Shown here in pieces: positions 48,514 through 57,121 of a stretch of DNA of 64,000 nucleotides. This DNA comes from Streptomyces sp. NBC_01235. Its GTDB lineage: Bacteria; Actinomycetota; Actinomycetes; Streptomycetales; Streptomycetaceae. Both the position numbers and the translations under genes were made by a program. The notes beneath the pieces were generated by a model. It saw only the letters and a program-made list of their open reading frames with translations. It made no database searches and was not told the DNA's origin. The stretch is taken from contig NZ_CP108513.1 of NCBI RefSeq assembly GCF_035989285.1, positions 7,812,001 to 7,876,000 of the forward strand. The letters run 5' to 3'. The number at the start of each line of letters is the position of its first letter. Position 1 is the first letter of the stretch.

Positions 48514-49110
48514 GTGAGCACGACACAGACACCACCAGTTCTCGCCGCAGAGCTGGCAGAGGCGTGGGCCGACATTCAGCGGTACCACCCCGAGCTGCCG
48601 GATCTTGCCGCGCCAGAGTCCCTGATCGGGGAGTCGTCGTCCGCCTGCGGTCACGAGCTCTCCTTCGAGCGACTGCTCCATGAGGCAGTCCATGGCATCG
48701 CCGCCGCCCGCGGCGTGCGCGACACCTCCCGCGCCGGCCGTTACCACAACCGCAGATTCCTCGCGATCGCCGAGGAGATGGGCCTGGACCACCCCGAGGA
48801 ACCCCATCCCAGCAGCGGGTTCTCCCTGGTCACGCTCAACCCCGAGGCCAAGCGCCGCTACCGGCCGACGATCGAGCGCCTCCAGCGGGCCCTCAAGGCG
48901 CATCTGGCGGCCACCTCCTCCGACACCACCCGCTCCTTCCGCGGCCCCGCGGCCCGGCACGGTTCCTCCGGCGGAGGCGTCCGCGTCAAGGCCGTCTGCG
49001 ACTGCGGGCGCAACGTGCGGGTCGTGCCATCGGTCCTGGCCCAGGCGCCGATCGTGTGCGGAGGCTGCGGCAAGCCGTTCCGGATCCCGGAGATCGCCGG
49101 CGCCGCCTAG
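48514..49110 (+). CDS. SprT-like zinc-binding protein
   Basis: A 198-residue protein with the metalloprotease-like motif HEAVH in RLLHEAVHGIAAARGVRDTS (residues about 54-73), followed by a second helix RYHNRRFLAIAEEMGLDH that carries further His residues, and a C-terminal zinc ribbon CDCGRNVRV...CGGCGKPF. This is the SprT-like arrangement. The GTG at 48514 lies in an AT-rich context without an obvious ribosome binding site, so a leaderless transcript is possible. SprT-like proteins in eukaryotes repair DNA-protein crosslinks; in Streptomyces their role is unknown. Confidence 0.78.
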   Translation: MSTTQTPPVLAAELAEAWADIQRYHPELPDLAAPESLIGESSSACGHELSFERLLHEAVHGIAAARGVRDTSRAGRYHNRRFLAIAEEMGLDHPEEPHPSSGFSLVTLNPEAKRRYRPTIERLQRALKAHLAATSSDTTRSFRGPAARHGSSGGGVRVKAVCDCGRNVRVVPSVLAQAPIVCGGCGKPFRIPEIAGAA

Positions 49111-49397
49111 CCACAGGCGGTCACGCACCGGCATCTCGTGGCTGCCGGTTCAGCGCGGTGCGGGGAGTCGTCCTTCGACAGCTCCCCGCAGGCGCCGGGC
49201 GCCTCTCGCGCATGCCCGGAAACCACCCGCGGCCTGAAGGGCCCCGCGTCGTGTGGCACAATGGCTAGCTGTACTCGACAGTCGCACAGGACCCCTCTCT
49301 CCTCCGGCTGACGCGTCCATCGGGCACTCGGGTACCGCAACCCCACGCGGCAATCTCGCCGTGCCCAATCACGTCAAATCCAGGAGAACCCACTCCC

Positions 49398-49820
49398 GTG
49401 GCAGTCAAGATCAAGCTGAAGCGTCTGGGCAAGATCCGTTCGCCTCACTACCGCATCGTCGTCGCCGACTCCCGTACCCGTCGTGACGGTCGTGCGATCG
49501 AGGAGATCGGCAAGTACCAGCCGACGTACCACCCGTCGATCATCGAGGTGGACGCCGACCGTGTGGCGTACTGGCTGGGTGTCGGCGCGCAGCCGACCGA
49601 GCCGGTTCTCGCCATCCTGAAGAAGACCGGCGACTGGCAGAAGTTCAAGGGCGAGCCCGCCCCGGCGCCGCTGCTCGTCGCCGAGCCGAAGAAGGCTCGC
49701 CCGTCGTTCGAGGCCCTCGGTGGCGACGACTCGGGCAAGGGTGAGGCCATCACCCAGAAGAAGAAGGCTGAGAAGAAGGACGAGGCCGCGGCCGAGTCCT
49801 CTGAGCCGACCGAGGCCTGA
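49398..49820 (+). CDS. rpsP: 30S ribosomal protein S16
   Basis: A small-subunit protein of 140 residues, [20 protein letters not shown] and [10 protein letters not shown] being typical. It has an actinobacterial extension of about 55 residues ending in a Lys/Glu/Ala-rich tail. GTG start with AGGAG 11 bases upstream. It opens the rpsP-khpA-rimM-trmD-rplS cluster. The 287 bases upstream contain a likely promoter near GTGTGGCACAATGG (49251-49264). Confidence 0.96.
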   Translation: MAVKIKLKRLGKIRSPHYRIVVADSRTRRDGRAIEEIGKYQPTYHPSIIEVDADRVAYWLGVGAQPTEPVLAILKKTGDWQKFKGEPAPAPLLVAEPKKARPSFEALGGDDSGKGEAITQKKKAEKKDEAAAESSEPTEA

Positions 49821-49825
49821 GCAGC

Positions 49826-50065
49826 ATGCTCGAAGAGGCGCTTGAGCACCTCGTGAAGGGCATCGTCGACAACCCCGACGATGTGCAGGTCGCCTCGCGC
49901 AACCTGCGCCGCGGGCGCGTGCTCGAGGTCCGGGTCCACCCGGACGACCTCGGCAAGGTGATCGGTCGCAACGGCCGCACCGCGCGCGCTCTGCGCACCG
50001 TCGTGGGCGCCATCGGCGGCCGGGGCGTCCGCGTCGACCTCGTCGACGTGGACCACGTCCGCTGA
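49826..50065 (+). CDS. khpA: KH-domain RNA-binding protein KhpA
   Basis: A 79-residue protein with one KH domain and the GxxG loop in VIGRNGRTARALRTVV. KhpA (YlqC) binds RNA with KhpB in other Gram-positives and is routinely placed between rpsP and rimM. It starts five bases after the rpsP stop, so they share a transcript. Confidence 0.94.
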   Translation: MLEEALEHLVKGIVDNPDDVQVASRNLRRGRVLEVRVHPDDLGKVIGRNGRTARALRTVVGAIGGRGVRVDLVDVDHVR

Positions 50066-50085
50066 CGCGTTTCGCAGCACCGGCT

Positions 50086-50121
50086 CGGGCCGGGGAGGGC
50101 CACTGGGCCGTCCCCGGCCCG
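50086..50121 (+). terminator. Hairpin between khpA and rimM
   Basis: Eleven-base arms CGGGCCGGGGA / TCCCCGGCCCG with further GGCC pairing inside. It is 20 bases after the khpA stop. It may attenuate transcription into rimM-trmD. Confidence 0.6.
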
Positions 50122-50200
50122 TAGTCGTTGCGGCAGCCGTGACGACAGCTACCCACCGGTACGACCGCGTACAACCAGGTACGACAGGAGATCTTCAGAA

Positions 50201-50761
50201 GTGCAGCTCGTAGTCGGACGGATCGGCCGCGCCCACGGCATCAAGGGCGAGGTCACCGTCGAGGTACGCACCGACGAGCCGGAGCTGCGGCTCGCGCCCG
50301 GCGCCGTCCTGTTCACGGACCCGGCCTCGACCGGCCCGCTGACCATCGAGACCGGCCACGTCCACAGCGGTCGTCTCCTCCTGCGTTTCGAGGGCGTCCG
50401 TGACCGCAACGCCGCCGAAGCCCTGCGCAACACCCTCCTGATCGCCGAGGTCGACCCCGCCGAGCTGCCCGAGGAGGAGGACGAGTACTACGACCACCAG
50501 CTGATGGACCTGGACGTGGTCACCAAGGACGGCGTCGAGGTCGGCCGGATCACCGAGATCTCGCATCTGCCCTCCCAGGACCTCTTCATCGTCGAGCGGC
50601 CCGACGGCAGCGAGGTGATGATCCCGTTCGTCGAGTCGATCGTCACCGAGATCGACCTCGAGGAGCAGCGGGCGGTCATCGACCCGCCTCCCGGGCTCAT
50701 CGACGACCGCGCGGAGATCGCGTCCGCACGGGACGCGGCCGAGGACGAGGGCACGTCGTAA
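50201..50761 (+). CDS. rimM: Ribosome maturation factor RimM
   Basis: RimM binds S19 and helps 30S assembly. The 186-residue protein has the RimM barrel start [19 protein letters not shown], the [19 protein letters not shown] stretch and the PRC-barrel C-terminal half ([25 protein letters not shown]). GTG 50201. Its TAA overlaps the trmD ATG by one base. Confidence 0.95.
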   Translation: MQLVVGRIGRAHGIKGEVTVEVRTDEPELRLAPGAVLFTDPASTGPLTIETGHVHSGRLLLRFEGVRDRNAAEALRNTLLIAEVDPAELPEEEDEYYDHQLMDLDVVTKDGVEVGRITEISHLPSQDLFIVERPDGSEVMIPFVESIVTEIDLEEQRAVIDPPPGLIDDRAEIASARDAAEDEGTS

Positions 50762-51594
50762 TGCGCATCGACGTCGTCACGATCTTCCCCGAGTACCTCG
50801 ACCCGCTGAACGTCTCCCTCGTCGGCAAGGCACGCGCGCGTGGCCGGCTGGACGTGCACGTACACGACCTTCGGGAGTGGACGTACGACCGGCACAACAC
50901 GGTCGACGACACCCCGTACGGCGGCGGACCCGGCATGGTCATGAAGACCGAGCCCTGGGGCGATGCCCTCGACTCCGTCCTCGCCGACGGCTACGAACGG
51001 GGCTCGCACGCACCCGCGATCGTCGTGCCGACGCCCAGCGGCCGCCCCTTCACCCAGGAACTGGCCGTCGAGCTCTCCGAACGCTCCTGGCTGATCTTCA
51101 CACCGGCCCGCTACGAGGGCATCGACCGCCGGGTCATCGACGAGTACGCCATCCGGATCCCCGTCTACGAGGTCTCCATCGGCGACTACGTCCTGGCCGG
51201 CGGAGAGGCCGCCGTCCTGGTCGTCACCGAGGCCGTGGCGCGGCTGCTGCCCGGAGTGCTCGGCAACGCCGAGTCCCACCGCGACGACTCCTTCGCGCCC
51301 GGCGCCATGGCCAACCTCCTGGAAGGCCCCGTCTACACCAAGCCGCCCGCCTGGCGCGGCCGGGACATCCCCGAGGTGCTGCTCAGCGGCCACCACGGCA
51401 GGATCGCCCGCTGGCGGCGCGACGAGGCCCTGCGCCGCACGACGGCCAACCGGCCCGACCTGATCGAGCGGTGCGACCCGAAGACCTTCGACAAGAAGGA
51501 CCGCGAGATGCTCTCCATCCTGGGCTGGGCGCCCGACCCGGAGGGTGAGCCGTACGGTCGATTTTGGCGCAGGACCGAGGGCGTGGAAGAATAG
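50761..51594 (+). CDS. trmD: tRNA (guanine(37)-N1)-methyltransferase TrmD
   Basis: TrmD methylates G37 of tRNAs with a purine at position 36, preventing frameshifts. The 277-residue SPOUT enzyme has [15 protein letters not shown] at the start, TPYGGGPGMVMKTEPW, the SAM-binding trefoil knot TPARYEGIDRRVIDEYA...IGDYVLAGGEAA and the C-terminal tRNA-binding helices. Coupled to rimM by a TAATG overlap. Confidence 0.96.
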   Translation: MRIDVVTIFPEYLDPLNVSLVGKARARGRLDVHVHDLREWTYDRHNTVDDTPYGGGPGMVMKTEPWGDALDSVLADGYERGSHAPAIVVPTPSGRPFTQELAVELSERSWLIFTPARYEGIDRRVIDEYAIRIPVYEVSIGDYVLAGGEAAVLVVTEAVARLLPGVLGNAESHRDDSFAPGAMANLLEGPVYTKPPAWRGRDIPEVLLSGHHGRIARWRRDEALRRTTANRPDLIERCDPKTFDKKDREMLSILGWAPDPEGEPYGRFWRRTEGVEE

Positions 51595-51731
51595 GTCGCT
51601 GTTGTGCGCCGTCCGGTGTGCGCCCCTGCCGCAGGGGGACACGACGCCCGCCTCGACGGGCACACGGCACTCAATCCTCGAACATCTAGTTCCGTTGATG
51701 ACCTGTGGCATCAGCGAAGAAAGCAGACGAA

Positions 51732-52082
51732 ATGTCTCACCTTCTCGACTCCGTCGACGCCGCGTCGCTGCGCAGCGACGTCCCGGCCTTCCGCCCGGGT
51801 GACACCGTCAACGTCCACGTGCGCGTCATCGAGGGCAACCGCTCCCGTGTGCAGCAGTTCAAGGGTGTTGTCATCCGCCGCCAGGGCGCCGGTGTCCGCG
51901 AGACCTTCACGGTCCGCAAGGTCTCCTTCTCCGTCGGCGTCGAGCGCACCTTCCCGGTGCACACCCCGATCGTCGAGAAGATCGAGCTCGTCACCCGCGG
52001 TGACGTGCGTCGCGCCAAGCTGTACTACCTCCGTGAGCTGCGCGGCAAGGCTGCGAAGATCAAGGAGAAGCGCGACAACTGA
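51732..52082 (+). CDS. rplS: 50S ribosomal protein L19
   Basis: The 116-residue protein at the 30S-50S interface: [30 protein letters not shown] and [18 protein letters not shown] are family hallmarks. ATG 51732 gives the normal length; a GTG at 51705 would add nine residues. The 137-base gap after trmD suggests its own control, as is usual for rplS. Confidence 0.96.
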   Translation: MSHLLDSVDAASLRSDVPAFRPGDTVNVHVRVIEGNRSRVQQFKGVVIRRQGAGVRETFTVRKVSFSVGVERTFPVHTPIVEKIELVTRGDVRRAKLYYLRELRGKAAKIKEKRDN

Positions 52083-52102
52083 GTGCTCTGAGGGGTTCAA
52101 AG

Positions 52103-52127
52103 CGGGGCCGGATAGCATCTGGCCCCG
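52103..52127 (+). promoter_or_regulatory. Hairpin touching the sipW start codon
   Basis: Arms CGGGGCC and GGCCCCG around GGATAGCATCT, the right arm ending one base before ATG 52128. It could be a rplS terminator or a fold that hides the sipW start; GATAGCAT also resembles a -10 box, which would make the sipW message nearly leaderless. Confidence 0.5.
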
Positions 52128-52859
52128 ATGGACACCGAAGCTCAGCCGACGACGGAGCGCGACCGCTCCTCCAGCCCTTCCGTTTCCGCGGACACCTCCC
52201 AGGAGGCCCCGGACACCGAGGGAGTGGAGGGACGGTCGCGTTTCGCGTTGGTGGCGCGGGTCACGCAGTGGCTGCCGGGCGGCCGGTTCAGCCTGTCCCT
52301 GTTGATCTGCCTGCTGTTTTTGCTGTTCCTCAACGCTTTCGTGGCGCAACCATTCCAGATTCCCAGCGGATCCATGGAAAACGGATTGAGGATCGGTGAC
52401 CGGGTTCTCGTAAATAAGTTGGCGTACCGTTTCGGTGCCGAGCCGCGGCGCGGTGACGTCATCGTGTTCGACGGCACCGGGTACTTCGGGAACTCCGACT
52501 ACATCAAGCGCGTCGTGGGTGTGGGGGGAGACAGCGTGGTCTGCTGCGACAAGGAGGGGAGGATCCAGGTGAACGGCCGGTCGGTCGACGAGTCGACGTT
52601 CCTGTATCCCGGCGACGGTCCGTCCACGGTGGACTTCGACGTGGTCGTGCCCGAGGGCACCCTGTTCGTCCTCGGTGACCACCGCAGCCACTCCAGCGAC
52701 TCCCGAGACCACCTGGGCTCACCGGGCGGCGGCATGATCCCCGTCGACGACGTGATCGGCCGCGCCGACTGGATCGTCTGGCCGTCCGCGCACCTCACCC
52801 GTCTGTCCCGCCCGAGCGCCTACGCGCGCGTGCCCGGCGCGGAGGGCGCCCATGGGTAA
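52128..52859 (+). CDS. sipW: Type I signal peptidase SipW
   Basis: A 243-residue membrane protease that cleaves signal peptides of exported proteins. One membrane helix (about 54-72) is followed by the Ser box QIPSGSMENGL with catalytic Ser82 and the Lys box DYIKRVVGVGGDSV with Lys127; box E is GDHRSHSSDSR. No C-terminal second membrane helix is obvious. First of four consecutive sip genes; its 3' end overlaps sipX by eight bases. Four tandem type I peptidases are a known Streptomyces trait. Confidence 0.93.
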   Translation: MDTEAQPTTERDRSSSPSVSADTSQEAPDTEGVEGRSRFALVARVTQWLPGGRFSLSLLICLLFLLFLNAFVAQPFQIPSGSMENGLRIGDRVLVNKLAYRFGAEPRRGDVIVFDGTGYFGNSDYIKRVVGVGGDSVVCCDKEGRIQVNGRSVDESTFLYPGDGPSTVDFDVVVPEGTLFVLGDHRSHSSDSRDHLGSPGGGMIPVDDVIGRADWIVWPSAHLTRLSRPSAYARVPGAEGAHG

Positions 52860-53949
52860 CCGCGGCAAACCGCGCGGCGTTCCCGCCTCAGCCGCGGACC
52901 AGCTGCTGCCCACCGGTGTGCGGCGCGCCGCCAGCCCGGCCGGCGGCCGCACGCGCGCGGAGCGGCGCAAGCTCCAGCGCAAGGTCAAGCGCAAGCGCAG
53001 GCGCTCGGCCGTCCGGGAGATACCGCTCCTGGTCGGGGTCGCCGTCCTGATAGCGCTGGTCCTGAAGACGTTCCTGGTGCAGGCCTTCGTGATCCCGTCC
53101 GGGTCCATGGAGCAGACGATCCGGATCGGCGACCGCGTCCTGGTCGACAAGTTCACCCCGTGGTTCGGCTCCAAGCCCGAGCGCGGGGACGTCGTCGTCT
53201 TCAAGGACCCCGGCGGCTGGCTCAACGACGAGCAGACCACGACCAAGAAGGAGGACCCGGTCGTCGTCAAGCAGATCAAGGAAGGGCTCACCTTCATCGG
53301 TCTGCTGCCGTCCGAGAACGAGAAGGACCTCATCAAGCGCGTCGTCGGCGTCGGCGGCGACCGCGTCGTCTGCTGTGACACGCAGGGGCGGGTGACCGTC
53401 AACGGGGTTCCCCTGAACGAGGGACCCTATCTGTATCCCGGCAACGAGCCGTCCAGCACACCGTTCGACATCACCGTCCCGCAGGGGCGGCTGTGGGTGA
53501 TGGGTGACCACCGGGCCAACTCCGCCGACTCCCGGTCCCACCAGAACACCGACTACGGGGGCACCGTCTCGGAGGACGAGGTGGTGGGGCGGGCCATGGT
53601 CATCGCCTGGCCGCTGGGGCACTGGGTCCGTCTCAAGGAACCGCAAACTTTCTCTTCCGTGACGGGCTCGACCGCCACGGCGACCGCGTCCGCCCAGCTG
53701 TCGCATAGGGTTGCTCCCGGCGATCCGAACGGATCGATTCGACAACTCCCGAGCCCTGCGGAACTCCCGCTCGTTATGGGAGTAGTGGGCCTGCGTCGTA
53801 TGTGGGGCAGGCGGTGGCACAGAGTAAGGAGTTGGCGTGGGGGATGTGGCGGTTGGCGCACGGTCCGGGCACGACGGCGAGGATCACCGCGGACGGTCCG
53901 TGGAAGCAGCCGACCCGGCCGCGGACAGCGCCGTGACCTCAGAGAATGA
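52852..53949 (+). CDS. sipX: Type I signal peptidase SipX, with long overlap into sipY
   Basis: A 365-residue signal peptidase: basic N-terminus (RKLQRKVKRKRRR), membrane helix (about 57-75), Ser box VIPSGSMEQTI with Ser85, and Lys box DLIKRVVGVGGDRVV with Lys162. After a hydrophobic LPLVMGVVGLRRM near residue 308 comes a 50-residue Arg/Gly-rich tail that has the composition of sipY read out of frame, and the gene overlaps sipY by 113 bases. Relatives that I recall are nearer 320 residues, so the stop may have been lost or shifted here. Confidence 0.9.
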   Translation: MGNRGKPRGVPASAADQLLPTGVRRAASPAGGRTRAERRKLQRKVKRKRRRSAVREIPLLVGVAVLIALVLKTFLVQAFVIPSGSMEQTIRIGDRVLVDKFTPWFGSKPERGDVVVFKDPGGWLNDEQTTTKKEDPVVVKQIKEGLTFIGLLPSENEKDLIKRVVGVGGDRVVCCDTQGRVTVNGVPLNEGPYLYPGNEPSSTPFDITVPQGRLWVMGDHRANSADSRSHQNTDYGGTVSEDEVVGRAMVIAWPLGHWVRLKEPQTFSSVTGSTATATASAQLSHRVAPGDPNGSIRQLPSPAELPLVMGVVGLRRMWGRRWHRVRSWRGGCGGWRTVRARRRGSPRTVRGSSRPGRGQRRDLRE

Positions 53950-54817
53950 CCCGGTGGCGGGCGGCGGGGGTCCGCCGGCGGACGAGCCGCCCCGGACCGG
54001 CGGCGAAGGGTCGGGGGACTCGGCCCCGAAGGCGAAGAAGCCGCGCTCCTTCTGGAAGGAACTGCCGATCCTGATCGGCATCGCGCTCGTCCTCGCGCTG
54101 CTGATCAAGACGTTCCTGGTGCAGGCGTTCTCCATCCCGTCGGCCTCGATGGAGAACACCCTCAAGATCGGTGACCGGGTCCTCGTCGACAAACTGACCC
54201 CGTGGTTCGGCTCCGAGCCGGAGCGAGGCGAGGTCATCGTCTTCCACGACCCCGACGACTGGCTGGCGGGCGAGAACACCGCCGATCCGAACGCCTTCCA
54301 GACCTTCCTCAGCTGGATCGGCCTGATGCCGTCCGCGGAGGAGAAGGACCTGATCAAGCGGGTCATCGGCGTCGGCGGCGACACCGTCTCCTGCAAGGGC
54401 ACGGGCCCGCTCACGGTCAACGGCAAGGCGCTGAACGAGCCGTACGTGTACCCCGGCAACACCCCGTGCAGCCAGGACGACCAGGGCGGCCAGTTCTCGG
54501 TGAAGGTCCCCAAGGGCCACGTCTGGGTCATGGGCGACCACCGCCAGAACTCGCGCGACTCGCGCTACAACCAGTCGGACAAGAACCACGGCATGGTGCC
54601 CGTCGACCAGGTCGTCGGGCGCGCCATCGTCAAGGCCTGGCCGCTCAGCCGCTGGGGCACGCTGCCGGTGCCGGACACGTTCGACCAGAACGGCCTGGGC
54701 GACCAGTCCGCGGCGTCCGCGGCCCTGACGGTCGCCCCGCAGGGTCTCGCCCTCGTCGGGGTCGTGCCGGTGGTGCTGTGGCGCCGTCGGCGCACGGAGG
54801 ACTCCGAGACCCGCTGA
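53837..54817 (+). CDS. sipY: Type I signal peptidase SipY
   Basis: A 326-residue signal peptidase. A long acidic/Gly/Pro-rich cytosolic N-terminus (about 70 residues) precedes the first membrane helix (75-95), Ser box SIPSASMENTL with Ser104, Lys box DLIKRVIGVGGDTV with Lys174, GDHRQNSRDSR and a C-terminal membrane helix (LTVAPQGLALVGVVPVVLW) with RRRR after it. GTG 53837 has AAGGAG five bases upstream, a strong site that supports this start in spite of the 113-base overlap with sipX. In S. lividans SipY is the main peptidase. Confidence 0.93.
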   Translation: MGDVAVGARSGHDGEDHRGRSVEAADPAADSAVTSENDPVAGGGGPPADEPPRTGGEGSGDSAPKAKKPRSFWKELPILIGIALVLALLIKTFLVQAFSIPSASMENTLKIGDRVLVDKLTPWFGSEPERGEVIVFHDPDDWLAGENTADPNAFQTFLSWIGLMPSAEEKDLIKRVIGVGGDTVSCKGTGPLTVNGKALNEPYVYPGNTPCSQDDQGGQFSVKVPKGHVWVMGDHRQNSRDSRYNQSDKNHGMVPVDQVVGRAIVKAWPLSRWGTLPVPDTFDQNGLGDQSAASAALTVAPQGLALVGVVPVVLWRRRRTEDSETR

Positions 54818-54847
54818 CCTTCCGGCTTCCACTCGGCAAACCCCTTC

Positions 54848-54878
54848 CTTCCCCAGCTGGTGACCATGGCCGGGGAAG
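54848..54878 (+). terminator. Hairpin between sipY and sipZ
   Basis: Arms CTTCCCC and GGGGAAG around a 17-base loop, 30 bases after the sipY stop. It is weak for a terminator; sipZ may be partly independent. Confidence 0.4.
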
Positions 54879-54942
54879 ACAGGGGAAGAGCGGAGAAGAA
54901 GGGGCTGACCCGGTTCGGTACCGCCGGGTAGGGTGCGGACCC

Positions 54943-55725
54943 ATGGGTGGCGAGAGCACTACGCGTACGGCCCCGCACAGTGGCGGTGGCACCAGCAGTG
55001 GCCCGGTGGGCAGCCGGACCGGACAGCGACTGTCCGGACTGGCCGTCGCACTGGGCCTCGTGCTGTTCCTCGGCGGGTTCGCCTGGGGGGCCCTGGTCTA
55101 CCGGCCGTACACCGTGCCCACCAGTTCCATGAGCCCGACGATCGACGCCGGCAATCGGGTGCTGGCCGAGCGGATCGACGGCGGCGAGGTGCGCCGCGGG
55201 GATGTCGTCGTCTTCAGCGACAAGACGTGGGTGACCAACGCGCTCGTCGTCAAGCGCGTGGTCGCGGTCGGCGGCGACACGGTCTCCTGCTGCACCGACG
55301 GCAAGCTGACCGTCAACGGCAAGCAGATCGAGGAACCGTATCTGCCCGCGGGCAGCCTGGCCGAGATCAAGAACTTCCCGACCGTGAAGGTCCCCGACGG
55401 CAGGCTCTTCCTGCTCGGCGACGAACGGCAGGGCTCCCTGGACTCCACCGCCCACCTCACGGACGCGGCCCAGGGCACGGTCGCGCGCAGCGCAGTCAAG
55501 GCCCGCGTCGACGCCCTCGTCTGGCCCATGGACGGCATGCTGAAGCGCCCCACGGGTTTCGAGGCGCTCGGCACCCTCTCCCAGCCGGGCCCGCTGCGGA
55601 CGATCGGCTGGATGATCGTCGCCGGTGGCGTGCTGGTCCTCGGCGGCGGCGCGTACGGCCCGATCGCCAAGCGGACATCCGGCCGCCGTGCCCGCACCCG
55701 GCCGGAGCCGGCCGGTGCCCGCTGA
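54943..55725 (+). CDS. sipZ: Type I signal peptidase SipZ
   Basis: A 260-residue signal peptidase: membrane helix at about 31-50, Ser box TVPTSSMSPTI with Ser62, Lys box LVVKRVVAVGGDTV with Lys104, GDERQGSLDS in place of GDHR, and a C-terminal membrane helix (IGWMIVAGGVLVLGGGAYG) followed by basic residues. The GDE change in box E differs from its three neighbours. Its stop lies inside the following NUDIX gene. Confidence 0.93.
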   Translation: MGGESTTRTAPHSGGGTSSGPVGSRTGQRLSGLAVALGLVLFLGGFAWGALVYRPYTVPTSSMSPTIDAGNRVLAERIDGGEVRRGDVVVFSDKTWVTNALVVKRVVAVGGDTVSCCTDGKLTVNGKQIEEPYLPAGSLAEIKNFPTVKVPDGRLFLLGDERQGSLDSTAHLTDAAQGTVARSAVKARVDALVWPMDGMLKRPTGFEALGTLSQPGPLRTIGWMIVAGGVLVLGGGAYGPIAKRTSGRRARTRPEPAGAR

Positions 55726-56260
55726 GGCGACGGACGGGTCGGCGGGTGGACATGTCGACTCGTACGAAGGCGGGCTGCGCAAGGTCGCCCGGGTGGTCCT
55801 CCTCGACCCGCAGGACCGCATCCTGCTGCTGCACGGCCATGAACCGGACGACCCGGCCGACGACTGGTGGTTCACGCCCGGCGGCGGCGTGGAGGGCGAC
55901 GAGACCCGTGCGCAGGCCGCTCTGCGGGAACTCGCCGAGGAGACCGGTATCACCGCGGTCGAGCTCGGCCCGGTGCTGTGGCGGCGGATGTGCTCCTTCC
56001 CGTTCGCGGGCCGCCGCTGGGACCAGGACGAGTGGTACTACCTGGCCCGGACGGCCGATACGCCCAGGGTGGTGCCCCGGGCCGCGGCCCTGACCGAGCT
56101 GGAGCGGCGCAGCGTCGCCGGAGCACGTTGGTGGACGTGTCAGGAACTGACCCAGGCACATGAGACGGTGTATCCGACCAGACTCGCCGAGCTGCTGCGC
56201 ACGCTGCTCGACGACGGTCCCCCGGCAGGACCCGTAACCCTTGACGCGGAAATCGTTTAG
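55715..56260 (+). CDS. NUDIX hydrolase
   Basis: A 181-residue enzyme with a complete NUDIX box GGGVEGDETRAQAALRELAEETGI (residues about 53-76 of the protein; key residues G, E, REL, EE). It hydrolyses nucleoside diphosphate derivatives; substrate unknown. GTG 55715 overlaps the sipZ end by 11 bases, so it belongs to the sip transcript. An ending VTLDAEIV is variable. Confidence 0.9.
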   Translation: MPAEATDGSAGGHVDSYEGGLRKVARVVLLDPQDRILLLHGHEPDDPADDWWFTPGGGVEGDETRAQAALRELAEETGITAVELGPVLWRRMCSFPFAGRRWDQDEWYYLARTADTPRVVPRAAALTELERRSVAGARWWTCQELTQAHETVYPTRLAELLRTLLDDGPPAGPVTLDAEIV

Positions 56261-56316
56261 AGGCGCACGGGACTGGCGCACAATGGGGAGATCGCACGGC
56301 TGAAGGGGAACATGCC

Positions 56317-56625
56317 ATGAGCGCCGAGGACCTCGAGAAGTACGAGACCGAGATGGAGCTGAAGCTCTACCGGGAGTACCGCGATGTCGTCGGTCTGTTC
56401 AAATATGTGATCGAGACCGAGCGACGCTTCTACCTCACCAACGACTACGAGATGCAGGTGCACTCGGTCCAGGGTGAGGTGTTCTTCGAGGTGTCGATGG
56501 CGGACGCCTGGGTGTGGGACATGTACCGGCCGGCCCGGTTCGTGAAGCAGGTACGCGTGCTCACGTTCAAGGACGTGAACATCGAGGAGCTGAACAAGAG
56601 CGATCTGGAGCTTCCGGGGAGCTGA
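56317..56625 (+). CDS. DUF2469 family protein
   Basis: A 102-residue acidic protein, MSAEDLEKYETEMELKLYREYRDVVGLFKYVIE, with the conserved ERRFYLTNDYEMQ and MADAWVWDMYRPARFVKQVRVLTFKDVN stretches. This family is highly conserved in actinobacteria and always near yraN or rpl/sip genes; function unknown. GAAGGGGAAC lies before ATG 56317. Confidence 0.93.
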   Translation: MSAEDLEKYETEMELKLYREYRDVVGLFKYVIETERRFYLTNDYEMQVHSVQGEVFFEVSMADAWVWDMYRPARFVKQVRVLTFKDVNIEELNKSDLELPGS

Positions 56626-56742
56626 GGCTCGATGGTGGGCGCTCGTGCGGGTGACGGGGTTGTCCACAGCCGCTGAGTTCTCCACCAAGATCCTTTTCGA
56701 GGTGGCGGATGCGTGAGCGTGGGTGCCGGAGGTGGTGCCCGC

Positions 56743-57120
56743 ATGAGCACGAACACGGATCTGGCACGAGGCGCTCTCGGCAGGTACGGCGAGGAGCTGG
56801 CCGCACGGCGGCTGGCCGAGACCGGGATGACGGTCCTGGAGCGCAACTGGCGCTGCGGCAGGACCGGTGAGATCGACATCGTCGCGAGGGACGGCGACGT
56901 CCTGGTCGTCTGCGAGGTGAAGACCCGCAGGGACGGCGGTTTCCAGCACCCGATGGCGGCGGTGACGCCGGAGAAGGCCGAGCGCCTGCGCCGCCTCGCC
57001 GAGCGGTGGATCCAGACGCACGGGGGAGCCCCGCCAGGCGGCGTCCGCATCGACCTGATCGGCGTCGTCCTGCCCCGCCGCGGCGCGGCCGTCGTCGAGC
57101 ACGCGCGGGGGGTGGCCTGA
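56743..57120 (+). CDS. yraN: YraN/UPF0102 family putative endonuclease
   Basis: A 125-residue protein with a restriction-endonuclease-like fold: [18 protein letters not shown], then [27 protein letters not shown] with the D...ExK catalytic set. It stands directly before yifB and dprA, as in many bacteria, hinting at DNA uptake or recombination. ATG 56743 is preferred; GTG 56713 would add ten Gly-rich residues. Only one base separates it from yifB. Confidence 0.92.
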   Translation: MSTNTDLARGALGRYGEELAARRLAETGMTVLERNWRCGRTGEIDIVARDGDVLVVCEVKTRRDGGFQHPMAAVTPEKAERLRRLAERWIQTHGGAPPGGVRIDLIGVVLPRRGAAVVEHARGVA

Positions 57121-57121
57121 G

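Noticed and set aside
49240..49300. tRNA-like stretch (GGCACAATGGCTAGCTG) upstream of rpsP
   Set aside because: No acceptor stem or T-loop pairing can be built; read instead as a promoter region.
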